This document shows positions 22,801 through 34,435 of a DNA stretch of 64,000 nucleotides, one piece after another. The notes under the pieces are model-generated. The model made no database searches. It was not told the origin of the DNA and was given only the letters and a program-made list of their open reading frames with translations. The DNA lies in assembly GCA_033060915.1 (NCBI GenBank), contig CM065387.1, positions 28,202,001 to 28,266,000 on the forward strand. The letters run 5' to 3'. The stretch's first letter is position 1. Each line of letters begins with the position of its first letter. This DNA comes from Euryodendron excelsum. Lineage: Eukaryota > Streptophyta > Magnoliopsida > Ericales > Pentaphylacaceae. Made by a program: the position numbers and the translations under genes.

Positions 22801-24640
22801 CGTCTTCCCTACACGTAACCAACCTCCGAACCTAGAATCACTGTTTTCAAAGACCAAAAGGAGTTATTTTTCAAAAAGGGCTAAACGTTTTCCAAAGGTT
22901 GCCAAACAACCCGTTTTCCTAAAAACCCTCTCTTGAGGAGATATTTTCAAAATTGTTTTTCAATAACCCTAAGTGTAGTTTTCGGATTACTCTTAATTTT
23001 TAGGTGACCTAACTCACCTTAATCAAGTTAGGTGGCGACTCCGAATCTTTTTCAAAAGCCCTTTATTTCAAATCAATTTTCAATTCAAACCTAGTCGCAC
23101 TCATTCTTTTAGGAGGGTGAGTTCTAACGAGAGAGTACAGCATTTTTCCCGCTTGTGTGAGTATTCCTCGAGTGCGAAAAATCTGGGCGACACAATGTGC
23201 TTCAACTGGAGCCACTCCGCAAGAATACAGAGGTCGCGCTTGTAGTAAAACCGGAGGAACCGGTGTCGTTCTCTCCCAAGGGAATTCTGCAAATATAGCA
23301 ACAAACCTCAACTAGCACGGGTACTTATCTTAATGGATTGCAAATGAAAATTCTTATCTTTTCCTAACATAAAAGAGACCGAAAATATGTTGGTTTTGAA
23401 ATGATGGTGGTTCAATGCTTCATGCAATAATTTAATGACTAATAAAGACAACTAAAGATAGTTTTATGCAATTTAGAAGAAAGGCTTGGACATGGTTGTT
23501 TCAATCCACCAATTCACAACAAGGGTCTCCAATGAGAGGTTTATAACTCAAATCAAGAATCTCACCTTGGATTCTTGATTCGGAAAATGTCGACTATAAA
23601 AATGTGGGTTTTTGTTTGATTGAGCATAAAGAGGGAATCTATGATTGGCACCCTAGAATCAAACTTTAGACATGTGCAATACCTATACCAAACATTGATT
23701 TGTGTATAAATATTGCCAAGGGGTTATGAATCTAAGTTTTTCTAATGAATTTCATGCTAAATCAAATGAAACCATATAATTTTGAGAATATGACTTTAAA
23801 ATTCATACAACCCATTTTCAACCCTTTGAAGATCCTTGGTGGATCTTCACAACCACATCCAAGGGGTATTTAGCTACTAGAATCCATGTCAAATAACATA
23901 AAACAAGCCAAATCTACCATTAAACTATAAAGAACTAGTGTTTGGTTGCTAAGAAAATGAGGGAAAGTGACAAGAAAATGATAGAAAGTTGCTAGAAAAA
24001 GTAGAAAATCATTCACTTCATATATATATCAAGCATTCATTTACAATGATCCAAAAGCAATAAAAGACATTAAATACAAAGCATTAAAAGTAAATCTAAC
24101 TAAAAACCTTACAAGATAACAAAAATTCCCTTTTTGGAGCTTCTTCACTGTCCAGCTTTTGCAGAAAATAACCTAGAATGCTTTTTGTCTCGAACATACA
24201 GCTTTTATACTCTACAAAAAAATAGAGCCTGTATACACCGATCGATCGGTAGACGACTGATCGATCGAACGGTCCAGGCGATTGAACGCTCGATCGATCG
24301 CAAAACCGACCCCTCTGAAGTTTGCTTCTGTATAGTCTATTGAGGAAATTCCGACATCACCGATCGAACGACCGGTCGATCGGAAAAACGCCCTCTCTGA
24401 AGTTTGCTGCAGAAGGTCAAACAGAGGATCACCGATCAATCGCAAGATCACCAATCGATCGGCCGATCGATCGGTCATCCCCACATTTGCCCATTTGCCT
24501 TAGTTTAAGCTCCAATTCCTGCAAGAAGTGCACAAAAAGAGTTTTAATGCGTTTTAGGAGTTAGAATACTAAATTAACACTAAATTCAACTAATCAACTA
24601 ACAATTTAAGCCAAAAGATTACTATTTCTAAGAGTAATCA

Positions 24641-24656
24641 ACACCCCCCAACTAAA
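24641..24656 (-). other. Athila polypurine tract
   Basis: On the - strand, TTTAGTTGGGGGGTGT immediately precedes the 3' LTR start TGATTACTC. It should prime plus-strand DNA. Confidence 0.8.
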
Positions 24657-26251
24657 CCTTTGATAGTCCCTATCAAAGTATGAGAGGAAAACAAAAATAT
24701 ACACATGTATTAATCTTATTCAGGTCAAATCTCCATCCACCTAGGTTGTGAACCAAAGCGAGGCAAAGGCATAAAGCATGGAAGAAATAAAACACATTGA
24801 CGCGTACTACCAATGACATATGACCCTAATGATTCAAAACTCGTACAATTACGTCCCCGATGCTTCGATCCAAGTCTCACAAGGCATACACTCAACTTTA
24901 AACATGAACACTCATGGTCCCTCAATGGAAAGCTCTTTAAACGAGTAAATGTATAAACCATGCAAGTAGAGTAATTCCGAAACCAAAAACAAATAAATTG
25001 TAAGTGTATCGACTTGGCATAGCTTCATGAAGGAATATTCACAGTTTAAGCATAATCTAGAAAATTGACATAAATGCCTTATACACAATTGAATTAAAGA
25101 TTCATGTATCTTCGGATATCAAGGCCATAAGGGTGATAAATGAAAGAAGAGCCATGTAAGAGGATAGAAAGTGGTAAAAGGTTTCAATATATGCATGCGC
25201 ATTACACATGATGATCAATGATATTCACTTCCACATTTCCAATCTTTTGAATCACTTTTGCAATCTTCCTTCACCTCACTTCTTTTGTATTTGATTTTTT
25301 TTTTTTTTTTTGGGAACGCCTTTTCATCCCTTTCTATGTATATATTTTTTTTTCTATACTCTTCAACTCCATACACCTCCAACTTTACAAATATAAGAGC
25401 AATGTATCTATTGGCATTGACACTTTTTAAACCTATGCACATGCATATGAACATTAAAAAGAAGAAAAATACACATGGAATGGCTCAATGGAATGAAATG
25501 GCCTATGTGTTTAGAATCCGAAGAATACAACAAATCAAAACTTCGAAAGTGTATAAGGGGTCAATAAATCTATCTAACACTCGAACATGTAAACCAACAT
25601 CAAAATATAATGAAGCTATTTAATGAATGAGGATCAACAAAAATAATCTTGAATAAATGTGATTCACTCTTCAAAGGCGATAAATAGGCTCTAAAGCTCA
25701 CACGATAAAAATCTCCACCTTATAAGGACATGCATGCATAAGAATGAAACACAAGGCATCACATAACATGTTAGTGCGCAACAATGTGAATTGTCTCTTA
25801 TAATGATTTTATGCCAAAAACTTGCAATGTATCATAATCTCTAAGGTGGGTTAATCATCAACTCAAATTTAATCAAAAACATGGTATGGTACTTGTTTGA
25901 AACAACCTTGACACCTCCATCACAAAAATCCAAAAAGAAATGATATCAACAATTAAGGACATAGCTAAGGTGTCAAGTTATAGAAAAGAGCAATACGAAT
26001 ACCATACAATACCCATTACCTCGGTCAGAACAATAAATGCAATATGGATATCAATCAAAAAGAATATCTGTAACTGAAATGCCAAAATATACCCGGAATA
26101 GACAAAAGAATACAATAAATATATGCAAAAAGGGTATGCCAAAATAGGAAAGATCATTATACAAAATAGCTCAAAAATAAATACATCCACTATAATAAAA
26201 AAGATTTAGATACATCATATGAAATGAAATGCTATGAAGTGCACAATGCAT
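24657..26251. other. Athila 3' non-coding stretch
   Basis: AT-rich, about 1.6 kb between the accessory ORF and the polypurine tract. It has a poly-T run near 25298 and short ORFs on both strands, none with a recognisable domain. I see no gene here. Confidence 0.65.
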
Positions 26252-27541
26252 CTAATCTAACTGGAGATCCGAAAAGAAGTCTCTATCATCATCTGGAGGA
26301 GGCCGGCCAAGGTGTTGGATAATCTCCTGGAGTCGAGTGGACTGAGTATGCTGCTACTGCTGAATGTCAATCAGCTGACCCTGAAGTGCAGCAATGGCAG
26401 TGTCCTGAAGATCTAATCTAGCCATAATGTCGGCCTGCCACGGCTAGCGCTCTGCCTGCTAAGTGGTCAGCTGCTCCTGAATGGCTGTCAAAGTCTAAAG
26501 TAACGCCCCCTGAGCTGGCTCCTCCTGAGCTTGAGCTTGAGCCTGGGGCTGCGCTGGCTGCCTTGTCTGATCCTGTCGCTGCTCCCCTGATTGGGTCTCC
26601 TCCTGAGTCTGAGAAGGCGGCTGCTGAGAAGACGAGTGAGCCGAACTAGCTGACCCCCCCTTCTTCGTCAACTGCCCTGCCACCCTCTTCTCCGTCTTCC
26701 AGTCTATGTCAGTCGAAGAGGACAGCAGCACAACATCCGCAACACTAACTCCTGCCGCCTTAATCCTCACTGTCATAAAACAACCAAAAGGGATGCTGGA
26801 CTGGGGAGTAGCAACCTGAGTCGCAGCCCACGATGCCATATACATAAAGTGGGGCAAGTCAATAGTCTTGCCCGTGCCAATAGCCCACATCAACTGCCCT
26901 TGCATCCTACTGCACTCCACCGTCCTCCCCAGTAGAAAGATCGAATAGCATGTCCAAAGGAACAACGGGCGGTATCTGGGGGCAATCTGCCTAATCCTGA
27001 TCTGGGAAGCGGTCTAGGACTCTTTCAGTGCTAAAATCTCGGTGCACATCTCCTCATGAGATGGTGGATGCTCCCTATCATAAGAGAACTGAGGGTTAGT
27101 AACCCTCGGTATACCAAACTGCTCAGCAAAGGAATCGGGGGTGATAACAACATCCCTACCCCGAACCCAAGAGCGAAGAATATGTCTGTCGCCACCAACG
27201 GGGTCCGATGAAATGTTAGCCATGAACTCTGCCACGAGAGTGGCTGAGTACTGGCCTCTAAAAGAAGCTAACCCCAACCACTGGCGATCGGTCAAAGGCT
27301 GGAGCCAACCGTATGGCTCAGCATCAAACTGACTCACTGTCCAACGCCTTTCCACTACTACCTTACGGGCGCTCCACACCTGTCCAAACTCTTGCTCCTG
27401 ATCTCTCCCTCGAAAATGAGTAACATCATACTCTCCCTCTCTCTCCCTCCTAGCATGCTCACGCTGGAGCTGCTGGAACTAGGCCAGAGTCTGAGAAGTC
27501 CCTGCCCCAGCTGTACCCTCAGTACTCCTAGTCTCAACCAT
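26252..27541 (-). pseudogene. Athila accessory (env-position) ORF with six in-frame TAG codons
   Basis: A single frame of about 429 codons starts MVETRSTEGTAG and ends SDLQLD. It is interrupted only by TAG codons, at + strand positions 27479, 27014, 26495, 26459, 26444 and 26354. Residues 60-180 carry a YSATLVAEFMAN motif and then SWVRGRDVVITPDSFAEQFG. This layout resembles the putative plant transposon protein domain also seen in the copia accessory ORF. The second half is Gln-rich and probably coiled coil. It sits downstream of integrase, where Athila elements carry an env-like ORF; no signal peptide is apparent. Several stops fall where neighbouring sequence suggests Gln, so CAG to TAG change is likely. 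Function unknown. Confidence 0.72.
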
Positions 27542-28242
27542 AACTCTCTAACAAAGCTAAGTACACCTAGAAATGAACAGAATGGACAAAGATCAGCGGA
27601 AGGAATACCTCTCGAAGCGCAGAAACCCGTGAAAAGGCGAGACAAAGTCCACCAAAGTAAGCTGGCAGGGCCTCGCTGCTCCGATATACGAAAAGGCTCT
27701 CAAAACTCTCAATTTCTCGCGAGCGGAATGAGAATGAACAGTAAACAGTGGGATTTTATAGACAACTCGGTCACCGATCGATCGGCTCTTTAAACCGATT
27801 GATCGCCTCGCGGACTGATCGAAATGGAGCGCAACCGATCGAACGGTTGATCGATCGATATCGCTCCCTTTCGATCGGTGCGATAATAAGCCCGATCGAT
27901 CGCAGTCTTCACTGATCGATCGCAACTACACGATCGATTGGCCAATCGATCGGTTTGGCCCACCGATCGATCGCAAATGCGGCCTCTCTGAAGTTCTGCA
28001 GAAATTCTCAGAAATTTCCACAGCAACATAACAATGGTGCCCCCCCCCCCCCCCTCCCCCAACTGGAATCATGCCATGACCCCAAGGCATAAGGAAAATG
28101 GACGAGAAAAAGAACAACGGGGCGGGTGGGACGCTTGGGAATAGAAATGTACACACTAACTACCAAAAAGAAAAGAGAAAGAAACCTATAAAAAGGAAAA
28201 CAAAAGAACTACTCCTAAACTATAAAACACGTCAATCTAATG
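27542..28242 (-). promoter_or_regulatory. U3-like spacer between integrase and accessory ORF, rich in CGATCGATCG
   Basis: About ten GATCGATCG-type palindromic sites lie at 27770-27975. The adjoining text CCTCTCTGAAGTT near 27983 also occurs in this element's LTR U3 (24392 and 35669 regions). The accessory ORF starts about 230 bp further on along the - strand. An internal promoter derived from the LTR is inferred. A poly-C run lies near 28039-28057. Confidence 0.6.
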
Positions 28243-29619
28243 TCACTCAAAGGACGGCGGATCAATGAGATCCACACAATCCAACTCCCCTTGGAACGAC
28301 TCAAAATACGGCTTTAGCCGCTGACCATTCACCTTAAATGCTGAGCCATTCGTGAGATTTTGCACCTCAATGGCTCCATGGGTAAAAACTTCTTTCACTA
28401 GGTATGGACCGGTCCACTTACTCCGCAACTTGCCCGGAAATAGATGCAAACGTGAATCATACACTAACACTTTTTGGCCAACTTTGAAAGTTTTTCGAAT
28501 GATATGTTGGTCATGAAAGTGTTTCATCCAGGCCTTAGCAATTTTTGCATTTTCAAATGCATCATTGCGGAGTTCATCTAACTCATTGAGTTGGAGTTTT
28601 CGGTGGGTACCTGCAACATCAATATCCTCATTACATTGACGAATCGCCCAATATGCTTTATGCTCAATTTCGACGGGAAGATGACAGGCCTTCCCGTACA
28701 CAAGTCTATAGGGTGATGCACCAAGAATGGTTTTATAACCCGTGCGGTATGCCCACAACCCATCGGTCAATCTAAGAGACCAATCTTTCCTATTAGGATT
28801 GACGGTTTTCTTAAGAATGCACTTGATTTCCCGATTGGCCAACTCTACTTGCCCTTGCGTTTGAGGATGGTATGGCAATCCAACCTTATGGACCACTCCA
28901 TACTTACGCATTAAAGACGCAAAGGGCTTGTTACAAAAATGTGAACCGCCATCACTTATCATGGCACGAGGCATGCCATACCTACAAAAAATGTTCTCTT
29001 TCAAAAATCGCAAGACCACTTGGTGGTCATTGCTTCGGGTGGCAATTGCTTCCACCCACTTAGAGACATAATCTACCGCAACAAGAATAAAAAGGTACCC
29101 ACACGAGTTAGGAAACGGTCCCATGAAATCGATCCCCCAACAATCAAATATTTCCAAAATAGTGATGGGGTGAAGAGGCATCATGTGTCTCTTAGAAAGT
29201 GTTCCTAACCGTTGGCACCTATCGCAAGCTAGACAAAAAGTATGTACATCCTTGAACATGGTGGGCCAATAAAGCCCACATTGCAAAATTTTGGCCGTGG
29301 TTTTCTTGGAGGAGAAGTGTCCTTCACAAGCATGAGAGTGACAAAACTCTATTACTTGTTGAAATTCATGATTTGGGACACACCGGTGAATGATTTAGTA
29401 CAGACAATACTTAAACAAGTGAGGATCATCCCACGAAAAATAGCGCACATTCCAGAAGAATTTACGCTTATCAATGGATGACCATGTGGAAGGAACCTCA
29501 CCGGTGACAAGGAAGTTTGCAATGTCCACAAACCAAGGGGTTGAAACTTGCTCAACGGCACTCACATGCATGAGATGCTCATCCGGGAAGTGCTTCTTGA
29601 TAGGGGTTGGGTCCATGGC
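28243..29619 (-). pseudogene. pol: Athila integrase region of pol
   Basis: This encodes integration of the cDNA. An HHCC zinc finger ([10 protein letters not shown], then [11 protein letters not shown]) precedes the catalytic core: GIDFMGPFP near 29130, ISDGGSHFC near 28955, and [13 protein letters not shown] near 28850, which supply D, D and E. The C-terminal part ([19 protein letters not shown]) is typical of Ty3/gypsy. It continues the reverse transcriptase frame after a TGA at 29620-29622 and has a TAA near 29392. From 29286 to the end it is open for 347 codons. Confidence 0.93.
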
Positions 29620-31242
29620 TCACCCATGTAAGGGAAGCCGAGACAAGTGGTCCGCAACTGCATTTTCAACCCCTTTTTTATCACACATTTCTATATGAAA
29701 TTCTTGGAGCAAAAGTATCCATCGGATGAGGCGCGGTTTTGCATCGGGTTTTGTGAGGAGATACTTTAGGGCCGTATGGTCGGTGTAGATGATGACCAAT
29801 GACCCAATCAAGTAAGACCTAAATTTGTCTAGTGCAAAAACCACCGCAAGGAGTTCCTTCTCGGTTGTGGTATAGTTGATTTGAGCTTCATTGAGAGTTC
29901 TAGAAGCATAATAAATGACATATGGCTTCTTATCAACTCTTTGTCCTAGGATAGCCCCCACGGCATAGTCGCTAGCATCACACATTAGCTCAAATGGAAG
30001 AGACCAATTGGGTGCTTGAATGATTGGGGCTGTGGTCAAAAGTTCCTTCAACTTGTCAAAAGCTTGTTGACAAGAGGATGTCCACTCAAAGGGAACATCT
30101 TGGGACAAAAGATGACACATGGGCCTAGAGATTACACTAAAACCCTCAATAAAACGCCGATAGAAACCGGCATGCCCAAGAAATGATCTAACCTCCTTCA
30201 CACACGTCGGGGCGGACAATTTTTGAATGAGTTCCATTTTTGCCTTATCAACTTCAAGCCCTTCGGCCGACACTAGATGCCCCCAAACTATACCACTAGT
30301 AACCATAAAATGGCATTTTTCCCAATTGAGCACAAGGTTACTCTCCTCACATCTCATCAAAACTTTTCCTAAATTACCAAGACAACCTTCATAAGTGTCC
30401 CCATAGACAGAAAAATCATCCATGAAGACTTCGACAGTTTGCTCAACCATATCGCTAAATATGCTCATCATACACCTTCGAAATGTCGCCGGTGCATTAC
30501 ATAGCCCGAAGGGCATACGTTTATAAGCATAAGTGCCAAAGGGACAAGTGAATGTTGTCTTGGCTTGATCCTCAAGGGCTACATCAATTTGATTGTACCC
30601 TAAATATCCATCTAGGAAACAATAGAAAGCCTTACCGGAAACCCTTTCTAGGACTTGATCAAGGAAGGGTAAAGGGAAATGGTCCTTTCGGGTCACATTA
30701 TTGAGGCGACGATAATCAATGCACATTCGCCACTCGGTTTGCACACGGGTTGGCACTAACTCATTGTTGTCATTTCTTATCACCGTGACACCCGACTTTT
30801 TAGGCACCACTTGGGTCGGACTAACCCATTTCGAATCAGAGATAGGGTAAATGATACCCGTATCTAGCAATTTTAAAACCTCACCTTTAACCACTTCCTT
30901 CATATTAGGATTTAATCGCCTTTGCATTTGATGAATGGATTTAGCCTCCTCTTCTAAAAAAATGCGGTGAGTGCACATGAGAGGACTAATCCCATGAAGG
31001 TCGGCGATAGTCCATCCTAGGGCTTTTCTATGTTTCCTTAGCAATGTTATCAACCCTTCCTCTTGGCTCCCAGACAAGCTAGAGGAAATCACAACCGGGT
31101 ACGACTCCCCATCCCCTAAAAATGCATACTTTAAATTGGAATTCAAAGGCTTCCTCTCAGGAATGGGAGGCTTCTCCTCCGACGGAATTGGTTTCTCGAC
31201 ACTAGGGTGGAGGGGTTCAAAAGAAGGGGTCCATTGACCCAC
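29620..31242 (-). pseudogene. pol: Athila reverse transcriptase and RNase H region of pol
   Basis: This copies the element RNA to DNA. About 540 codons are open. Motifs in order: [50 protein letters not shown] and the catalytic [10 protein letters not shown], then RNase H with [32 protein letters not shown] and [14 protein letters not shown] rather than YMDD is, as far as I recall, usual in Athila. The domain looks intact. The reading is out of frame with the protease part upstream (shift near 31230) and is closed by TGA at 29620 before integrase. Confidence 0.93.
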
Positions 31243-32142
31243 ATGTAAACACTCCTCTCTCTCTCACCCTCTAAATGAGACAATTCACTTGATGGCATGC
31301 CCTCACTATCAAGTGAAGCATGCGGTTCACCTCTCACTAATGCCCTCTCCAAAGGGTCCTCAAAAATCTCCCGCTCAAAGTGTTCTTGAACTATGCTCTC
31401 TATGATGTCTACCTCTTGAATATCCTCACATTCTCCCTTTTGTTTGGCAACCGAAAAGATGTTAAGCTCGAAGGTGGTGTTGCCAAAAGACAATTTCACT
31501 AACCCATTCCTACAATGTATGATGGCATTGGAAGTAGCTAGGAAAGGGCGTCCCAAGATCACAGGAATTTGGTTGAGCTATACAACTCTCAACAGGTTGG
31601 GTGTCTAGGATAATGAAATCGACCGGGAAGCAAAAGTTATCAACTTGGATGAGAACATCCTCGATGATACCTCTTGGAACCTTTATAGAACGATCCACCA
31701 ATTGCAAGGTAACACGAGTAGGGCTCAACTCTCCTAGGCCAAGCTCCTTATACACTGAAAAGGGTAAAAGGTTGACACTAGACCCTAAGTCTAACAAGGC
31801 ACGATCGATCTTGGTATTCCCAATGGTACAAGAAATGGTAGGACATCCGGGGTCCTTGAATTTCGGCACAATTTTACATTGCAAAATCGCACTTTGATTT
31901 TCATTCATCATGGCGGTTTCCTTGACATGCAACCTTCGCTTAAAAGTGCATAATTCTTTTAAGAACTTAGCATAAGAAGGTATTTTCTTGATTGCGTCAA
32001 GGATAGGGATGTTGACCTTTACTTGTTTGAACACTTCATAAATTTTCGCATTTAAAAGTTCATTTTTTGGCTTGGTCAACCTTTGCGGGAAGGGAGCATG
32101 TTTGACTATGTCCCTTCTCTTATCCCTCTCACTTTCACTCAA
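31243..32142 (-). pseudogene. Athila protease region
   Basis: Aspartic protease that cleaves the polyprotein. ALLDLGSSVNLLPFSVYKEL (near 31790) carries the catalytic Asp in the D-L-G-S form usual for Athila, and ILGRPFLATSNA (near 31555) is the conserved second segment. The two lie in different frames, with a shift near 31560. A run of C at about 32168-32180 separates it from gag by another frame change. Confidence 0.85.
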
Positions 32143-32159
32143 AATCTCGATGGGATTGG

Positions 32160-33971
32160 CTAAGTTCTCCCCCCCCCCCCCTCTTGGCTCTTTTTCTCTT
32201 TCTCTTTCTCTCCTTGGCCAACACTCTTCCTAGAAGTCTCATCTCGAGGTGGGATAGTTTTATCAATGGTCTTGCCACTTCTAAGGGTGGTTATGGCTTG
32301 CAATTGGTCATGACTCGTACTAGGGTCACTCTTACCCTCGGTTATGTGCACTTGCCTAACCGCCGGGTTAGGTTGAGGTTGTGCCGGGAATCTTCCCAGA
32401 ACATTTTGGGTCAAACCTTGTGTCAATGTAGGCATTTGCTTTTGGATGTCCTCAAGTAACCTAAAGTGTTGGTCTAGCACCTTGTCTTGTTTATCAACCC
32501 TTGAACTAACCCCCCTCATGTCATTGGCAAGTTGGTAAACATTGTCCTCTAAGGGCTTCCTATGGGGAGGTTGGTATGGCCTTGGTTGATTTTGGAATTG
32601 GGTTACGGGTGCTTGTTGGTACGGTGGAGGTGGATGTTGTGGTGGGAGTGCTTGTGGAGGTGGAGGTGCTTGGTATGATTGAGGGTTTTGATACCCTCCT
32701 TGGTAGTTGTGGGAGTTTGAAGTCCCTTCATTGTTCCTCCACCCAAAGTTGGGATGATCTCTCCATCCTGGGTTGTATGTGTTTGAATAGGGGTTACCCC
32801 TTCCTCTTGAATATTGGCCAATTATGTTAACTTGCCCATGCAAAGCCTCCTTCACACTCGGAATGATTGGGCATGAAGAGGTGGTATAATCCGAGGTTTC
32901 ACACACAAGACAACATACTTCTCTCATCTTCTCACTCTCTACCGATTGAACTTTTTTCACCTCAAGAGCCTCTAATTTTCTTGCCAAGGTAGCCACCCTA
33001 GCATTGACATCATCAACTTCCTTGAGTTGATATCTTCCCACCCCTTGTTGGATTGAGCGACCCTCGGGATTTTGGGTCCCGGTAAGTGCCCAATCTCTAG
33101 CCTTATTTGCCAAGTTATCAAAATAATCGTATGCCTCATGGGGTTGCTTATCAAAAAACGTCCACGCACACATAGACTCGACAAATTGTTTGAGTTGGGG
33201 TGTCAAGGAAGAATAAAATGTGTTGATGATATGCCAATCGGCAAAACCGTGATAGGGGTAAGAATTTAAGAGGTCTTTAAACCTCTCCCAACATTGAAAG
33301 AAAGTTTCCCCCAACAAAGGAGAAAACTGTGAAATTTGCCTTCGAATGGCCTTGGTTCGATTTTTGGGAAAAAATTTGCTCAAAAATTCCCCTTGGAGAG
33401 TAGCCCAAGAATGGATGGACATGGGTCGCGAGGAATTGAACCAAAGCTTAGCTTTGTCCTTCAAACAAAATGGGAAGAGTTTCAACAAAAATACTTCCCT
33501 TGGACATGAGTTGTCCATAGCAATTGAACAAGCATCCTCAAATTCCTTAAGAAAAATGTAGGGTTGTTCCGAATCCATTCCGTGGAATTGAGGTAACATT
33601 TGCATCATTCCCGACCTAATGTTTAGAGTGTTGTGATGGGGTGGGAAAACAATGCACGATGTTGGTGCTTGCCTTGGTGGGTTTAGGTAGTCCTGGAGAG
33701 TCCGTATAGGGGGGGCCGCCACGTCGCCATGGTGGCTCCCTCTTTCAAACTCCTCATGACCTTTCGAGTTAATTTGGACATTTGGATGCAAGGGTTGAAT
33801 GTTAGGTAAGCCGGGTTCATTGGGATTTGCCATTGGAATGAAACCTAAGTCGACCACTAATGGTAAGCTAGGTGTTGGTGAAGATGTGCTTGTGCTCTCA
33901 ATGCTCTCAATCCTCACAAGGCGATGATGTTCGTCCCTCGTGAAATATGACATGCAAGAATGAATGCACAC
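32160..33971 (-). CDS. gag: Athila gag
   Basis: Structural protein that would form the virus-like particle and bind the RNA. It is open for 603 codons; MSYFTRDEHH (33953) may be the true start. Typical Athila gag sequence runs RTLQDYLNPPRQAP, MMQMLPQFHGMDSEQPY, LKDKAKLWFNSS and FLSKFFPKNRTKAIRRQI (about residues 90-230). A zinc knuckle lies near 32930, but its third ligand is Tyr instead of His (Cys-x2-Cys-x4-Tyr-x4-Cys). A Pro/Gln-rich stretch follows. The ORF ends in a poly-G run that breaks the gag-pol frame; Athila normally makes one long polyprotein. Confidence 0.9.
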   Translation of the reverse strand: MCIHSCMSYFTRDEHHRLVRIESIESTSTSSPTPSLPLVVDLGFIPMANPNEPGLPNIQPLHPNVQINSKGHEEFERGSHHGDVAAPPIRTLQDYLNPPRQAPTSCIVFPPHHNTLNIRSGMMQMLPQFHGMDSEQPYIFLKEFEDACSIAMDNSCPREVFLLKLFPFCLKDKAKLWFNSSRPMSIHSWATLQGEFLSKFFPKNRTKAIRRQISQFSPLLGETFFQCWERFKDLLNSYPYHGFADWHIINTFYSSLTPQLKQFVESMCAWTFFDKQPHEAYDYFDNLANKARDWALTGTQNPEGRSIQQGVGRYQLKEVDDVNARVATLARKLEALEVKKVQSVESEKMREVCCLVCETSDYTTSSCPIIPSVKEALHGQVNIIGQYSRGRGNPYSNTYNPGWRDHPNFGWRNNEGTSNSHNYQGGYQNPQSYQAPPPPQALPPQHPPPPYQQAPVTQFQNQPRPYQPPHRKPLEDNVYQLANDMRGVSSRVDKQDKVLDQHFRLLEDIQKQMPTLTQGLTQNVLGRFPAQPQPNPAVRQVHITEGKSDPSTSHDQLQAITTLRSGKTIDKTIPPRDETSRKSVGQGEKEKEKKSQEGGGGRT

Positions 33972-34412
33972 ATAAGGTTGGACCGATAGGGTCGTTCAGC
34001 ACACCATACACAATTCCCTAGGCCAGACAATGGCTTTTTTCAATTCTAGGCCGGACAACGGCTTTTTCTCAATTCAACTCCGTACCTCCAATCTCCACAT
34101 ACAATAAGCGTACCACCAATTTGAAACTTTCACACACTAGCCTAGCTCCACTAAATACTCCCGAAGAGGGATAATTTCCTTACAAAAATGTAATGCAATT
34201 ATACTATATCAAACAAAAGAAACTAGAGAAAAGAAGAAATAAAAAAAATAATCCTAAAAATAAAACACCTTAAGGGAAATGAGAGTGTACCGAGGGCCAA
34301 AGCCCGTAGATGCTTCCCACGGGGGTGGTGATGAAATCGACCCTTTTTTTTTTTTTTTCAATTTTCTTCTGCAATCCTTAGCTTTCATCTGGTGTAGCTT
34401 TTGCCTATGAAT
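33972..34412 (-). other. Athila untranslated leader
   Basis: This lies between the primer site and gag. It contains two similar GGCCGGACAACGGC-like stretches near 34025-34065 and a poly-T run at about 34342. No gene. Confidence 0.7.
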
Positions 34413-34430
34413 TCCCTGGCAACGGCGCCA
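34413..34430 (-). other. Athila primer binding site
   Basis: TGGCGCCGTTGCCAGGGA on the - strand, 5 nt after the end of the 5' LTR. This sequence class is the usual Athila primer site, complementary to the 3' end of a tRNA (commonly assigned to Asp). Confidence 0.85.
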
Positions 34431-34435
34431 AAACT

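Larger units (their letters stand above)
17883..23194 (+). mobile_element. Second solo LTR of the Ogre/Tat-like family (5312 bp)
   Basis: It starts TGTAAGCACCCC and ends GGCGACACA, with ATGTG at 17878-17882 and 23195-23199. Its parts match the solo LTR at 2919: hairpin minisatellite (18090-18720), five units of about 157 bp (anchors 18814, 18970, 19127, 19284, 19441), GGCGCC repeats, TATA box at 19822, donor-like site at 20165, G-poor tract (about 20700-22340) and primer-like core (23033-23043). It could be mistaken for the 3' LTR of the gag/PMD sequence to its left, but the duplication and the lack of a polypurine tract rule this out. Confidence 0.92.
17864..24640 (-). repeat. Athila 3' LTR, split by a solo LTR
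   Basis: The LTR pieces are 17864-17882 and 23200-24640 (about 1460 bp in total). The outer 19 bp are separated from the rest by the solo LTR at 17883-23194. The terminus reads TAACACG on the + strand where the other LTR has TGACATG, so the terminal CA on the element strand has mutated to TA. The inner end (TAATCA at 24640) abuts the polypurine tract. CGATCGATCG-rich sequence lies at 24229-24475. Confidence 0.87.

Noticed and set aside
13025..23194. A single Ogre-like element with gag, PMD and a 3' LTR at 17883
   Set aside because: The LTR is flanked by ATGTG on both sides and its right flank continues the Athila LTR. There is no polypurine tract before 17883. It is a solo LTR, and the gag/PMD sequence belongs to the element whose LTR is at 56512.
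24134..24564. ORFs rich in Ile-Asp-Arg-Ser in the Athila LTR (also 27593-28062)
   Set aside because: They are translations of the GATCGATCG array on both strands, not proteins.
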